Part shown: piece after piece, positions 1-5,999 of the stretch
Numbering within the stretch: position 1 is the stretch's first letter
Layout: every line of letters begins with the position of its first letter
NCBI GenBank assembly: GCA_943328885.2
Contig: CALQBT020000145.1
Span: 1 to 6,921 of the forward strand
From: Bordetella parapertussis
GTDB lineage: Bacteria > Pseudomonadota > Gammaproteobacteria > Burkholderiales > Burkholderiaceae_C
Reading direction: 5' to 3'
DNA: 6,921 nucleotides
Notes under the pieces: model-generated
Databases searched by the model: none
What the model was told of the DNA's origin: nothing
The model's input: the letters and a program-made list of their open reading frames with translations, nothing else
Program-made: the position numbers and the translations under genes

Positions 1-1682
1 TCGATCGCGGCATTGAGCGCGAGCAGGTTGGTCTGGTAGGCGATGTCGTCGACGATGGAGATCTTGGCGGCGATCTGTTTCATCGCTGCCACCGTCTGCG
101 TCACTGCCGAACCGCCTTCGCCGGCCTCTTTGCTGGCCTTGGTCGCCATGCCATCGGTGACGCGGGCGTTGTCGCTGTTCTGCGAGATCGATGCCGACAT
201 CAGGTCGATCGACGCGGTGGTCTCCTCGACCGAGCTGGCCTGCTCGCTGGCCGACTGCGACAGGCTTTGCGCGGTGGCGCTGACCTGGTTGGCCGCGCCG
301 GTCAGCGCGTCGGCCGCGGCGCGCACCTCTTCGATGATCGCGCTCAGCTTCTCGCTGGTGGTGTTGGCGTCGTTCTTGACCTGGTCGAAATGGCCTTCGG
401 CGTGGCGCGTGATGCGCTGGGTCAGGTCGCCTTCGGCCAAGCCCGACAACACCCGGCCGACGTCCTCGATGATCGCCGAGAGCTTCTCACTGGTGGCGTT
501 GGCGTCGTCCTTGACGCGGCCGAAGACGCCGGCGTAATCGGTGTTGATGCGCTGGCTCAGGTCGCCTGCCGACAGTGCGCCGAAGACCCGGCCGACGTCG
601 GCAAAGATCACCGAGGTGGTCTCGAGCAGCGCGTTGACACCGTCGCACAGCTGGTGGATCGGGCCGCTCTTGCCCTCGAGCGGAATGCGCTGGCTCAGAT
701 CGCCTTTGCGCGCCGCGGTGGTGACTTGCTGGGCTTGCTCCACCGCCTGCGCCAGCATGTTGTTGGCGTTGACCTGCGCGGTGACATCGGTGGCGATCTT
801 CACGACCTTGAAGACGCGGCCCATCTCGTCCTTGACCGGTGCGTAGACGGCTTGAATCCAGATCTCCTTGCCGGCCTTGCTGATGCGCTTGAAGACATCG
901 ATCTGGGCCTTGCCGTCGTTCAAGTCGCGCCAGAACTGGGCATAAGCCGACCCCATCGAGGTAGAGGGGTCGACGAACATGCGGTGGTGCTTGCCGATGA
1001 TCTCGTCGGCCTGGTAGCCCAGGGCTTGCAGGAAGTTCTTGTTGGCGCTGAGCACATGGCCGCTGAGGTCGAACTCTATGTAGGCGTAGCTGGTGTCGAC
1101 CGCCGCGAGGATGCCGCGCGCGTTCTGGCGCTCGATCTCGGCCGCGGTGATGTCGTAGCGAACGCCCAGGTACTTCATCGGTTTGCCGTTCTCGCCCAGG
1201 ATGGGCGCGACCACCGCGTCGACGTAATAAGGCGTGCCGTCCTTGGCGCGGTTTTTGATCACACCGCGAAAGATGTCGCCGCGGCCTATCGTTCCCCACA
1301 GCTGCTTGAAGACCTCCTTGGGCATGTCGGGGTGGCGCGTGGTGTTGTGTGGCGCACCGATGAGCTCACTGCGGCTGTACTTGGAGATTTCGACGAACTT
1401 GTCGTTGACGCTGAGGATGTCGCCTTTTTTGTCGGCCTCGGAGACGATGCTCGTGACATTCATGATGTCGGTGCGCACTTGCAGCTCGGCCTCGACCGCG
1501 TCTAGCCTGGCCTTGACCTGGGCCAGCGTGGCCAGGGCGTCGGCATGCGCAGCCTCGGCGGCGGCACGTGCGGCGGCTTGCTGCTGTGCCTGATCGAGCA
1601 TGCGTTCGAGTTCGACGCTGGACTGCTGCAGTTCGGCGCCAGCCAGCAGGCGGACAATCCAGGAGGGGGTCGGTTGGTTCAT
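1..1682 (-). CDS. Soluble PAS-PAS-polyHAMP methyl-accepting chemotaxis receptor (3' part missing)
   Basis: A cytoplasmic chemoreceptor that should convert a PAS-sensed signal into control of CheA. The frame is open from ATG at 1682 to the window edge, giving 560 complete codons. In order: an Ala/Gln/Glu-rich coiled coil (about residues 18-70), PAS 1 (72-185), PAS 2 (190-305), three HAMP-like units marked by GDL at 327, 373 and 418, then the start of the MCP signalling domain. A methylation-type site ASSVEETTAS lies at 482-491. The conserved hairpin tip begins at 549 (YQTNLLALNAAI) and the window ends inside it. I see no transmembrane segment, so it is probably soluble like BdlA-type PAS-PAS-MCP proteins. 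PAS 1 carries RHPDMP and a downstream Trp as in Aer, suggesting FAD. The start overlaps the cheA stop (TGATG) and has a GGAAGGA ribosome site 8 nt upstream. Family call is certain; the ligand is inferred. Confidence 0.95.
   Translation of the reverse strand, partial: MNQPTPSWIVRLLAGAELQQSSVELERMLDQAQQQAAARAAAEAAHADALATLAQVKARLDAVEAELQVRTDIMNVTSIVSEADKKGDILSVNDKFVEISKYSRSELIGAPHNTTRHPDMPKEVFKQLWGTIGRGDIFRGVIKNRAKDGTPYYVDAVVAPILGENGKPMKYLGVRYDITAAEIERQNARGILAAVDTSYAYIEFDLSGHVLSANKNFLQALGYQADEIIGKHHRMFVDPSTSMGSAYAQFWRDLNDGKAQIDVFKRISKAGKEIWIQAVYAPVKDEMGRVFKVVKIATDVTAQVNANNMLAQAVEQAQQVTTAARKGDLSQRIPLEGKSGPIHQLCDGVNALLETTSVIFADVGRVFGALSAGDLSQRINTDYAGVFGRVKDDANATSEKLSAIIEDVGRVLSGLAEGDLTQRITRHAEGHFDQVKNDANTTSEKLSAIIEEVRAAADALTGAANQVSATAQSLSQSASEQASSVEETTASIDLMSASISQNSDNARVTDGMATKASKEAGEGGSAVTQTVAAMKQIAAKISIVDDIAYQTNLLALNAAI
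333..515 (-). repeat. Two near-identical 48-nt copies within the HAMP-like repeats
   Basis: Positions 333-380 and 468-515 match at 41 of 48 bases by my count, offset by 135 nt (45 codons, in frame). They encode VKNDANTTSEKLSAIIE and VKDDANATSEKLSAIIE, the second halves of two successive HAMP-like units. Some differences are silent third-position changes, so part of the identity is at protein level. Confidence 0.8.
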
Positions 1683-3862
1683 CAGGCTTGTCCTTCCATG
1701 GACGTTTGGGGAGTTTCGAGGCGGCGTGGGGGAGGGGATTGCACGGTGTTTTGCGGGTTCGGCATATGGCGGCCGGGTGTGGTGGGCTGTTGCGCTGCGA
1801 GTTGGCTGAGCGAGACGACGTCGAAGATCAAAGCGACCTCGCCGTTGCCCAGGATCGACGAGCCCGACATGCCGCGCAGGCTGCTCAGCATCCGGCCCAG
1901 CGGCTTGATCACGGTTTGGTGCTGGCCCAGCAACTGGTCGACGATCACGCCGTAGCGGCTGCTGCCGGCGCGGATCACAACCACGCTGCTGCGCTCGGGG
2001 TCGGGCGAATCGAGCCCGTAGAGCCGGCGCAAGTCCAGCACCGGCAGCACCTGGCCGCGCAGTTCGACCACGCCGCGGCCACGCAGGTCGGGTCCATCGT
2101 GCCGGCCCTGCGCGTTGCCCATCGCGGCGGGCCCGCGCTCGATCACCTCGACCACCGCGTCGAGCGGGAAGACGAACTTCGATGGACCGACGCCGACCAA
2201 GAAGCCGTCGATGATCGCCAGCGTCAGAGGCATCCGGATCTCGATCTGGGTGCCTTGGCCGGGATCGCTCGCCACCGTGACGGTGCCGCGCAAAGCCTCG
2301 ATGTTGCGGCGCACCACGTCCATGCCGACGCCGCGGCCGCTGAGCTGGGTGACCTGGCTGGCGGTGGAAAAACCAGGCTCGAAGATCAGCTTGACGATCT
2401 CGGCGTCGGGGGGGGTGCTGCCGCGCTCGACCAGGCCGCTGTCCCAGGCGCGTTGCAGCACCTTGTCACGGTTGATGCCGCGGCCGTCGTCGCCGATGCG
2501 GATCAGGATGCTGCCCGACTCATGGCAGGCCGACAGCGTCAGCCGACCCTGTGCCGCCTTGCCCGAGCTCAGGCGCTGCGCGGGTGTCTCCAGGCCGTGA
2601 TCCAGCGCATTGCGCACCAAGTGCATCAGCGGGTCGGCGATGCGCTCGACCACCGATTTGTCGAGCTCGGTCTCGCCGCCCTGGATCTCGAGCGTGACCT
2701 CCTTGCCCAGGTCGGCCGCGGTGTCGCGCACGACGCGGCGCAGGCGCGAGAAGGTCTCGCCGATCGGCACCATGCGCAGCTGCAGCGTGCCGTTGCGGAT
2801 CTCCTCGATCAGCCTGCCGATCTGGGTGTTGGCTTCGACCAGCCCGCGCTGTTTGGTCTGGCGCGCCAACAACTGCGCGCCGGCGCCGGCGATCACCAGC
2901 TCGCCGAGCAGGTTGATCACCGCGTCGAGCCGGTCGGCATGGACGCGGATGAAGCGGTGGTCGTCGGCAGCGCTCTGGCGCTGGCGGGTAGGCTTGAGGC
3001 CCAGGCTTGGGTCGCTGACGGGTGGAAGAGTGGGTGGCAGGACGGTTGGCGGAGCCAGCGACTCGATGTCGGCAGGCGCTGGCGCGGCGGGCGTCGGCTG
3101 CGCATCGTCGACGACCGGCTCGCCGTCGGCCAAGCGCAGCACGCAGTCGTCGCGGACGAAGCTGAAAGCCGCTTCGATCTCGTCGCGCGCTGCATCGGTG
3201 ATCAGGCTGAAGTCGAAACCCAAGTGGCAGCTCTCGGCGTCCAGCGTGTCGATCGCCGGTAGCGCGACCAGCTTGCAGCGCAGCCTGGAGATCTCGCCGA
3301 TCCCGGCCAGATAGCCCAGCAGCGCCAGCGGGTCCATGCCGTTGCGGAAGGTGTCTAGGCCGAACTGCACCGAGACCTGCCAGACGCCGGCCTTGCGCGA
3401 AGCCATCGCCGCGGTTGAAGCTGCCGAGCTGCCTGCGCTGCCGGCCCGATCCGTCGAGCCGCTGACCGCCTGCAGCCGCTCGACCAGCCGGGCGCGCAAG
3501 GCCAGCGTCTCGTCGGCCTCGACCTGGGGGGCTAGCGCCGCAGCCACCAGCGAGCGGATCTGGTCATTGCACTGCAGCAGCAGCGTGCTCAGTTCGGGGC
3601 TCAACGAGAGCTGGCCTTCGCGCAGCCGATCCAGCAAGGTCTCGACATGGTGGGTGAAGCCCACCACCGCATCCAGGCCGAAGATGCCGGCCGATCCCTT
3701 GACGGTGTGGGCGCAACGAAACAGCGCGTCCAGCAGCTCGCGGTCGTCGGGTGCGTCCTCGAGCTGCAGCATCAGCTGCTCGATGGCCTCGACCTGCTCG
3801 CGCGCCTCGCTGATGAAAGCCGGCAGCGCTTCAGCGATGAAGTCTTGCTCGCTGGACTTCAC
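1682..3862 (-). CDS. cheA: Chemotaxis histidine kinase CheA
   Basis: Autophosphorylating kinase that passes phosphate to CheY (and CheB). It is 726 aa from the GTG at 3862. Domains in order: HPt/P1 (about 3-105) with phospho-acceptor His52 in AHTVKGSAG; a linker; a P2-like region (about 159-245, starting WQVSVQFG); a Pro-rich linker (about 253-290); P3 dimerisation (about 305-368); the P4 ATPase with N box HLVRNALDHGLE (414-425), G1 DDGRGI (458-463), FEPGFST (494-500) and G2 GRGVGMDVV (509-517); a CheW-like P5 (about 548-688); and a Pro/Thr-rich tail of about 38 residues. All catalytic boxes look intact. I prefer GTG over the TTG at 3868: the GTG overlaps the preceding TGA as GTGA and has GGAG 7 nt upstream, whereas TTG would sit one base from that GGAG. 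It lies between the STAS and PAS-receptor genes in one operon. Confidence 0.97.
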   Translation of the reverse strand: MKSSEQDFIAEALPAFISEAREQVEAIEQLMLQLEDAPDDRELLDALFRCAHTVKGSAGIFGLDAVVGFTHHVETLLDRLREGQLSLSPELSTLLLQCNDQIRSLVAAALAPQVEADETLALRARLVERLQAVSGSTDRAGSAGSSAASTAAMASRKAGVWQVSVQFGLDTFRNGMDPLALLGYLAGIGEISRLRCKLVALPAIDTLDAESCHLGFDFSLITDAARDEIEAAFSFVRDDCVLRLADGEPVVDDAQPTPAAPAPADIESLAPPTVLPPTLPPVSDPSLGLKPTRQRQSAADDHRFIRVHADRLDAVINLLGELVIAGAGAQLLARQTKQRGLVEANTQIGRLIEEIRNGTLQLRMVPIGETFSRLRRVVRDTAADLGKEVTLEIQGGETELDKSVVERIADPLMHLVRNALDHGLETPAQRLSSGKAAQGRLTLSACHESGSILIRIGDDGRGINRDKVLQRAWDSGLVERGSTPPDAEIVKLIFEPGFSTASQVTQLSGRGVGMDVVRRNIEALRGTVTVASDPGQGTQIEIRMPLTLAIIDGFLVGVGPSKFVFPLDAVVEVIERGPAAMGNAQGRHDGPDLRGRGVVELRGQVLPVLDLRRLYGLDSPDPERSSVVVIRAGSSRYGVIVDQLLGQHQTVIKPLGRMLSSLRGMSGSSILGNGEVALIFDVVSLSQLAAQQPTTPGRHMPNPQNTVQSPPPRRLETPQTSMEGQA
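1691..1697 (-). promoter_or_regulatory. Ribosome binding site of the PAS receptor, inside cheA
   Basis: GGAAGGA in the last codons of cheA lies 8 nt before the ATG at 1682. Together with the TGATG overlap it supports translational coupling of the receptor to CheA. Confidence 0.75.
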
Positions 3863-4215
3863 GCGCAAGCTCCGTTGCCGGTCTCGGCGAGCAGTGTGCC
3901 CAAACCCAGGGTCCGGCAGGCGCTGCGCAGCGGCTCACTCGGCGCGACCAGCTGCAGCCGGCGCGGCGTCAGCGCCAGCGCCAACGAAGCGAGCAGCTGC
4001 ACGCCGGCCGCGTCAACCTGGTCGACTGCGCCTGCATCGACGAGCGCTGCGTCACCGTGCTGCCCACCGAGCTGCGATGTCAGCCAAGGCAGCCAGGCGC
4101 TTCGGGTTTCGGCGACGGTGTAGATCGTCAGCTCTGCGGGCAGTCGCAGCGGCTGGCTCGTGCGCAAGGCGTCTGGCGGGTCTAGGGTCAAAGCGGGGTT
4201 CGTCTCGGGATGCAT
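3859..4215 (-). CDS. STAS-domain protein, anti-sigma-factor-antagonist-like
   Basis: A small single-domain protein of 118 aa. The fold shows as a beta strand LRLPAELTIYT (about 23-33), a helix through 35-48, a hydrophobic strand AALVD (56-60), the signature VDQVDAAG (64-71), a Leu/Ala-rich helix, and a last strand RLQLVAP (86-92). In SpoIIAA/RsbV-type proteins the signature reads DSSG, and its second Ser is phosphorylated by an anti-sigma kinase. Here both positions are Ala (69 and 70), so that switch is absent. Non-phosphorylatable STAS proteins do occur inside che operons, where they may act as a scaffold or partner of CheA or CheY; the exact role is unclear. ATG at 4215 has AGAGG 6 nt upstream and lies 16 nt after cheY. 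The gene end overlaps the cheA start, which suggests fixed stoichiometry with CheA. Confidence 0.85.
   Translation of the reverse strand: MHPETNPALTLDPPDALRTSQPLRLPAELTIYTVAETRSAWLPWLTSQLGGQHGDAALVDAGAVDQVDAAGVQLLASLALALTPRRLQLVAPSEPLRSACRTLGLGTLLAETGNGACA
3870..3873 (-). promoter_or_regulatory. Ribosome binding site that decides the cheA GTG start
   Basis: GGAG inside the end of the STAS gene lies 7 nt upstream of GTG at 3862. It is only one base from the TTG at 3868, which makes the TTG start unlikely. Confidence 0.75.
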
Positions 4216-4221
4216 GGCAGG

Positions 4222-4226
4222 CCTCT
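4222..4226 (-). promoter_or_regulatory. Ribosome binding site of the STAS gene
   Basis: AGAGG in the 16-nt gap after cheY, 6 nt before the ATG at 4215, supports that start. Confidence 0.65.
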
Positions 4227-4231
4227 TTTGG

Positions 4232-4603
4232 TCAGGGCAGGATCAGCTTGGACACGGCGTCCAGCAGCTGCGGCGGGTTGAAGGGCTTGACGATCCAGGC
4301 CTTGGCACCGGCTGCGCGGCCTTGCGCCTTTTTCTCGTCCTGGCCCTCGGTCGTGAGCATGATCACGGGGGTGAACTTGTGGCGCGGGTGCTGTTTGACC
4401 TGGGTGACGAAGGCGATGCCATCCATGTTGGGCATGTTGACGTCGCTGACGATCAGGTGCACCTTGGCGGCCTTGTCGAGCTGGGCCAAGCCGTCGCGTC
4501 CATCGACGCCTTCGAGCACCTCGTAGCCGGCGCGCAGCAGCGCCATCTTCACGACGGTGCGCAGCGAACTCGAGTCATCGACGATCAATACGGTTTTGGC
4601 CAT
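4232..4603 (-). CDS. cheY: Single-domain response regulator CheY
   Basis: A 123-residue stand-alone receiver domain, phosphorylated by CheA, that should relay the signal to the flagellar motor or another effector. It opens MAKTVLIVDD, with the acidic pair Asp9/Asp10. Other key residues are phospho-acceptor Asp54 (SDVNMP), switch Thr84 (MLTTE) and Lys106 (VKPF). The position matching E. coli CheY Tyr106 is Trp103. No output domain follows. I chose ATG at 4603 because it gives the family-standard N-terminus; a TTG at 4633 would add ten residues (starting MPAPAPEI) with no family counterpart. Neither start has a clear Shine-Dalgarno site. The gene is 54 nt downstream of the soluble receptor gene and 16 nt upstream of the STAS gene. 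The alternative is a CheY-like regulator not acting on the motor; sequence alone cannot separate these. Confidence 0.95.
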   Translation of the reverse strand: MAKTVLIVDDSSSLRTVVKMALLRAGYEVLEGVDGRDGLAQLDKAAKVHLIVSDVNMPNMDGIAFVTQVKQHPRHKFTPVIMLTTEGQDEKKAQGRAAGAKAWIVKPFNPPQLLDAVSKLILP

Positions 4604-4657
4604 GGCATGGATTTCGGGCGCAGGAGCTGGCAACTTGAGCCCGCGTGCGCAGGGTTG

Positions 4658-5722
4658 TCAAAAGAAGGTGGTTTCGCTGCTGGCCTGGGCCGCCGCGCTG
4701 CCGCTGCCTGCTCGTTGCTCAGCCGTGGTGTAGCCCAGGCTCAGCAGCGCGGCCCAGTCGCCGGCGTCGGGTGCACGGCCCTCGGTCAGCGCTGTCTTGA
4801 GCCGCGCGGTGGCGCTGTTGATCGACGCGCTGACCTGGTCGAGGATTTGGCTGACCCGGTCCTGAAACTGGAAGGCTTGCATCAGCTGCTGCACCTGGAC
4901 CTTGACCGCCTCACCGCGGGCGCGCAACTCGGCCGCGCGGGCGTTGAGCTGCGACACCGCGCCGTCGACATCGGCCACCACTTGGTGGATCGTCGCTTCA
5001 GATGCCTGGATCGCGCTGGCGCCGCGCACCGCCTGGTCGTCGGCCTGGGCCAGTGCCTGCTTCATCCGGTGGCCGAACTGCTGCACCTGTTCCTCGATGC
5101 GCCGGCCGGTCTCGCCCGATTCGCTCGACAGCCGCCGCACCTCGCTGGCGACCACCGCAAAACCTCGCCCGCTTTCGCCGGCACGCGCAGCCTCGATCGC
5201 CGCATTGATCGACAGCAGGTTGGTCTGGCGCGCGAGCTTGCCCACGTCCTCGGCCATGTCGCCGAGCTTGGCCGAGGCGGTCGAGAGCGAGCGCACCGAC
5301 CCGAGCACCATGTCGCGCGATTGCACAAAGCCTTCCAGCGTGACGAGCAGCCCGCGCAATCGCTGCTCGCACAGCGCGAGCATCGCGGCGCGCTCGTCGA
5401 TGTTGGTGTTGGTGTTGGCCAGGCCGGCTGAACCGGGGTCGGGCGGGATGATCAGCAGGTCGAGCTCGTTCAGGATTGCGCCGAAGCCCTCGAGCAATTG
5501 GGCGGTGGCCTCGCGCATCTGCGCCTGGGCGGTGCCCACATGGGCGGTCCAGAGCTGCGCGGCCAGGTCCAGGCGGTCGCCGAACTCGGTCAGCGCCGAG
5601 CGGGTGGTGGACTTTGGGGGCGCTGGTGCGAACCAGCGTTGCCACAACGTGGGCCGGCGCTTGGCGGCAGGCAGCAGCGTCGACAGGTCGGTGGCGGACA
5701 GGGCGGCGCTTGGCTCGTTCAT
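4658..5722 (-). CDS. Soluble methyl-accepting chemotaxis-like protein, first gene of the che operon
   Basis: A 354-aa protein with an MCP signalling hairpin but no membrane segment and no recognised sensor domain. The tip is clear at about 164-198: [19 protein letters not shown] followed by [17 protein letters not shown]. The helical arms are Ala/Gln-rich, and the C-terminal arm runs to about 310. The N-terminal side differs: a basic/aromatic start ([10 protein letters not shown] at 22-31), a helix from about 42 to 90, then a helix-breaking stretch [10 protein letters not shown] (91-100) and an Asn-Thr repeat before the helix resumes near 108. The C-terminus ends ETTFF, an aromatic tail unlike the NWETF tether of some receptors. 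It could be a cytoplasmic receptor, or an adaptor joining the CheA array without its own sensor. ATG at 5722 lies about 37 nt after a sigma-28-like promoter; I see no strong ribosome site. Confidence 0.92.
   Translation of the reverse strand: MNEPSAALSATDLSTLLPAAKRRPTLWQRWFAPAPPKSTTRSALTEFGDRLDLAAQLWTAHVGTAQAQMREATAQLLEGFGAILNELDLLIIPPDPGSAGLANTNTNIDERAAMLALCEQRLRGLLVTLEGFVQSRDMVLGSVRSLSTASAKLGDMAEDVGKLARQTNLLSINAAIEAARAGESGRGFAVVASEVRRLSSESGETGRRIEEQVQQFGHRMKQALAQADDQAVRGASAIQASEATIHQVVADVDGAVSQLNARAAELRARGEAVKVQVQQLMQAFQFQDRVSQILDQVSASINSATARLKTALTEGRAPDAGDWAALLSLGYTTAEQRAGSGSAAAQASSETTFF
5401..5418. repeat. Three tandem TGTTGG hexamers in the receptor-like gene
   Basis: Three exact copies of TGTTGG, read as CCAACA on the coding strand, encode the Asn-Thr stretch at about residues 103-107. 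Six-base slippage would stay in frame and alter only linker length. Confidence 0.7.
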
Positions 5723-5758
5723 GGGGATGAGGCGGCTCGGATAGCAGGTGGTCCCTCA

Positions 5759-5786
5759 CTATCGGCGCAGCGCCGGGCTGGCTTTA
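5759..5786 (-). promoter_or_regulatory. Candidate sigma-28 (FliA) promoter for the chemosensory operon
   Basis: On the minus strand, CTAAAG (TAAA at 5786-5783) is followed after 16 nt by GCCGATAG (5766-5759). The E. coli FliA consensus is TAAA, 15 nt, GCCGATAA. The -10 matches 7 of 8 positions and the -35 core matches fully, but the spacer is 1 nt long. It points at the receptor gene starting at 5722, leaving a short leader. FliA commonly controls chemotaxis genes, which supports the call. Confidence 0.7.
5763..5775. repeat. 13-bp palindrome overlapping the sigma-28 -10 element
   Basis: The sequence is CGGCGC, one central base, then GCGCCG: a perfect 6+1+6 inverted repeat. Its left part coincides with the GCCG of the candidate -10 element. 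It could be an operator, but in DNA this rich in G and C a short CG palindrome may arise by chance. Confidence 0.4.
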
Positions 5787-5817
5787 GCCTGAAAAGCGGC
5801 GTGATGGGGGCCTTGTT

Positions 5818-5836
5818 CCGGCCCGGGTTGGGCCGG
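5818..5836. repeat. Intergenic GC hairpin, 7-bp stem and 5-nt loop
   Basis: CCGGCCC, loop GGGTT, GGGCCGG is a perfect 7-bp inverted repeat between the divergent genes. No T-run follows on either strand, so it is not a standard intrinsic terminator. It could be an operator or a structured leader element; no function can be assigned. Confidence 0.55.
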
Positions 5837-5922
5837 TCGCCAGCGCCCATCAGCCGCTGCCGTGGGCTGCACATTTCGGCCCCGCGCTGACGCCGAACAC
5901 GGCCGAACGAGTGCCCACACCG

Positions 5923-5931
5923 TGCTAATCT
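5923..5931 (+). promoter_or_regulatory. Weak candidate extended -10 for the acyl-CoA synthetase gene
   Basis: TG, one base, TAATCT reads as an extended -10 that keeps the most conserved T, A and final T of TATAAT. I see no convincing -35 at 16-18 nt upstream. It lies about 70 nt before the ATG at 6000. This is the best candidate in the interval but is weak. Confidence 0.25.
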
Positions 5932-5990
5932 GCAGGGGCAATGCTGTGTGTCCGAAGCTTCCCATCCGCGCTGTGCCTGACCCGGTTACT

Positions 5991-5995
5991 GGAGA
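5991..5995 (+). promoter_or_regulatory. Ribosome binding site of the acyl-CoA synthetase gene
   Basis: GGAGA lies 4 nt before the ATG at 6000 (GGAGACAAGATG), a common betaproteobacterial arrangement. It fixes the start where TTG codons follow immediately. Confidence 0.75.
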
Positions 5996-5999
5996 CAAG

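Noticed and set aside
267..1505. Plus-strand open frame of 412 codons opposite the PAS receptor
   Set aside because: The minus strand encodes a continuous PAS-PAS-HAMP-MCP protein; the plus frame has repetitive Asp/Val/Leu composition and no family features.
1568..3262. Long plus-strand open frame of 564 codons opposite cheA
   Set aside because: It is fully antisense to a clear CheA with intact catalytic boxes. The translation is His/Asp/Arg/Gln-rich with no motif, as expected for the complement of a GC-rich gene.
4604..4633. N-terminal ten-residue extension of CheY from TTG 4633
   Set aside because: It is absent from the standard CheY N-terminus and no ribosome site precedes it.
4604..4657. 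Possible terminator or promoter between the receptor-like gene and cheY
   Set aside because: Only a weak GGGC/GCCC pairing with a large loop and no T-run; no convincing -35/-10 pair.
4160..5431. Long plus-strand open frame of 423 codons opposite cheY and the receptor-like gene
   Set aside because: It overlaps two recognisable minus-strand genes and shows no domain; a codon-bias shadow.
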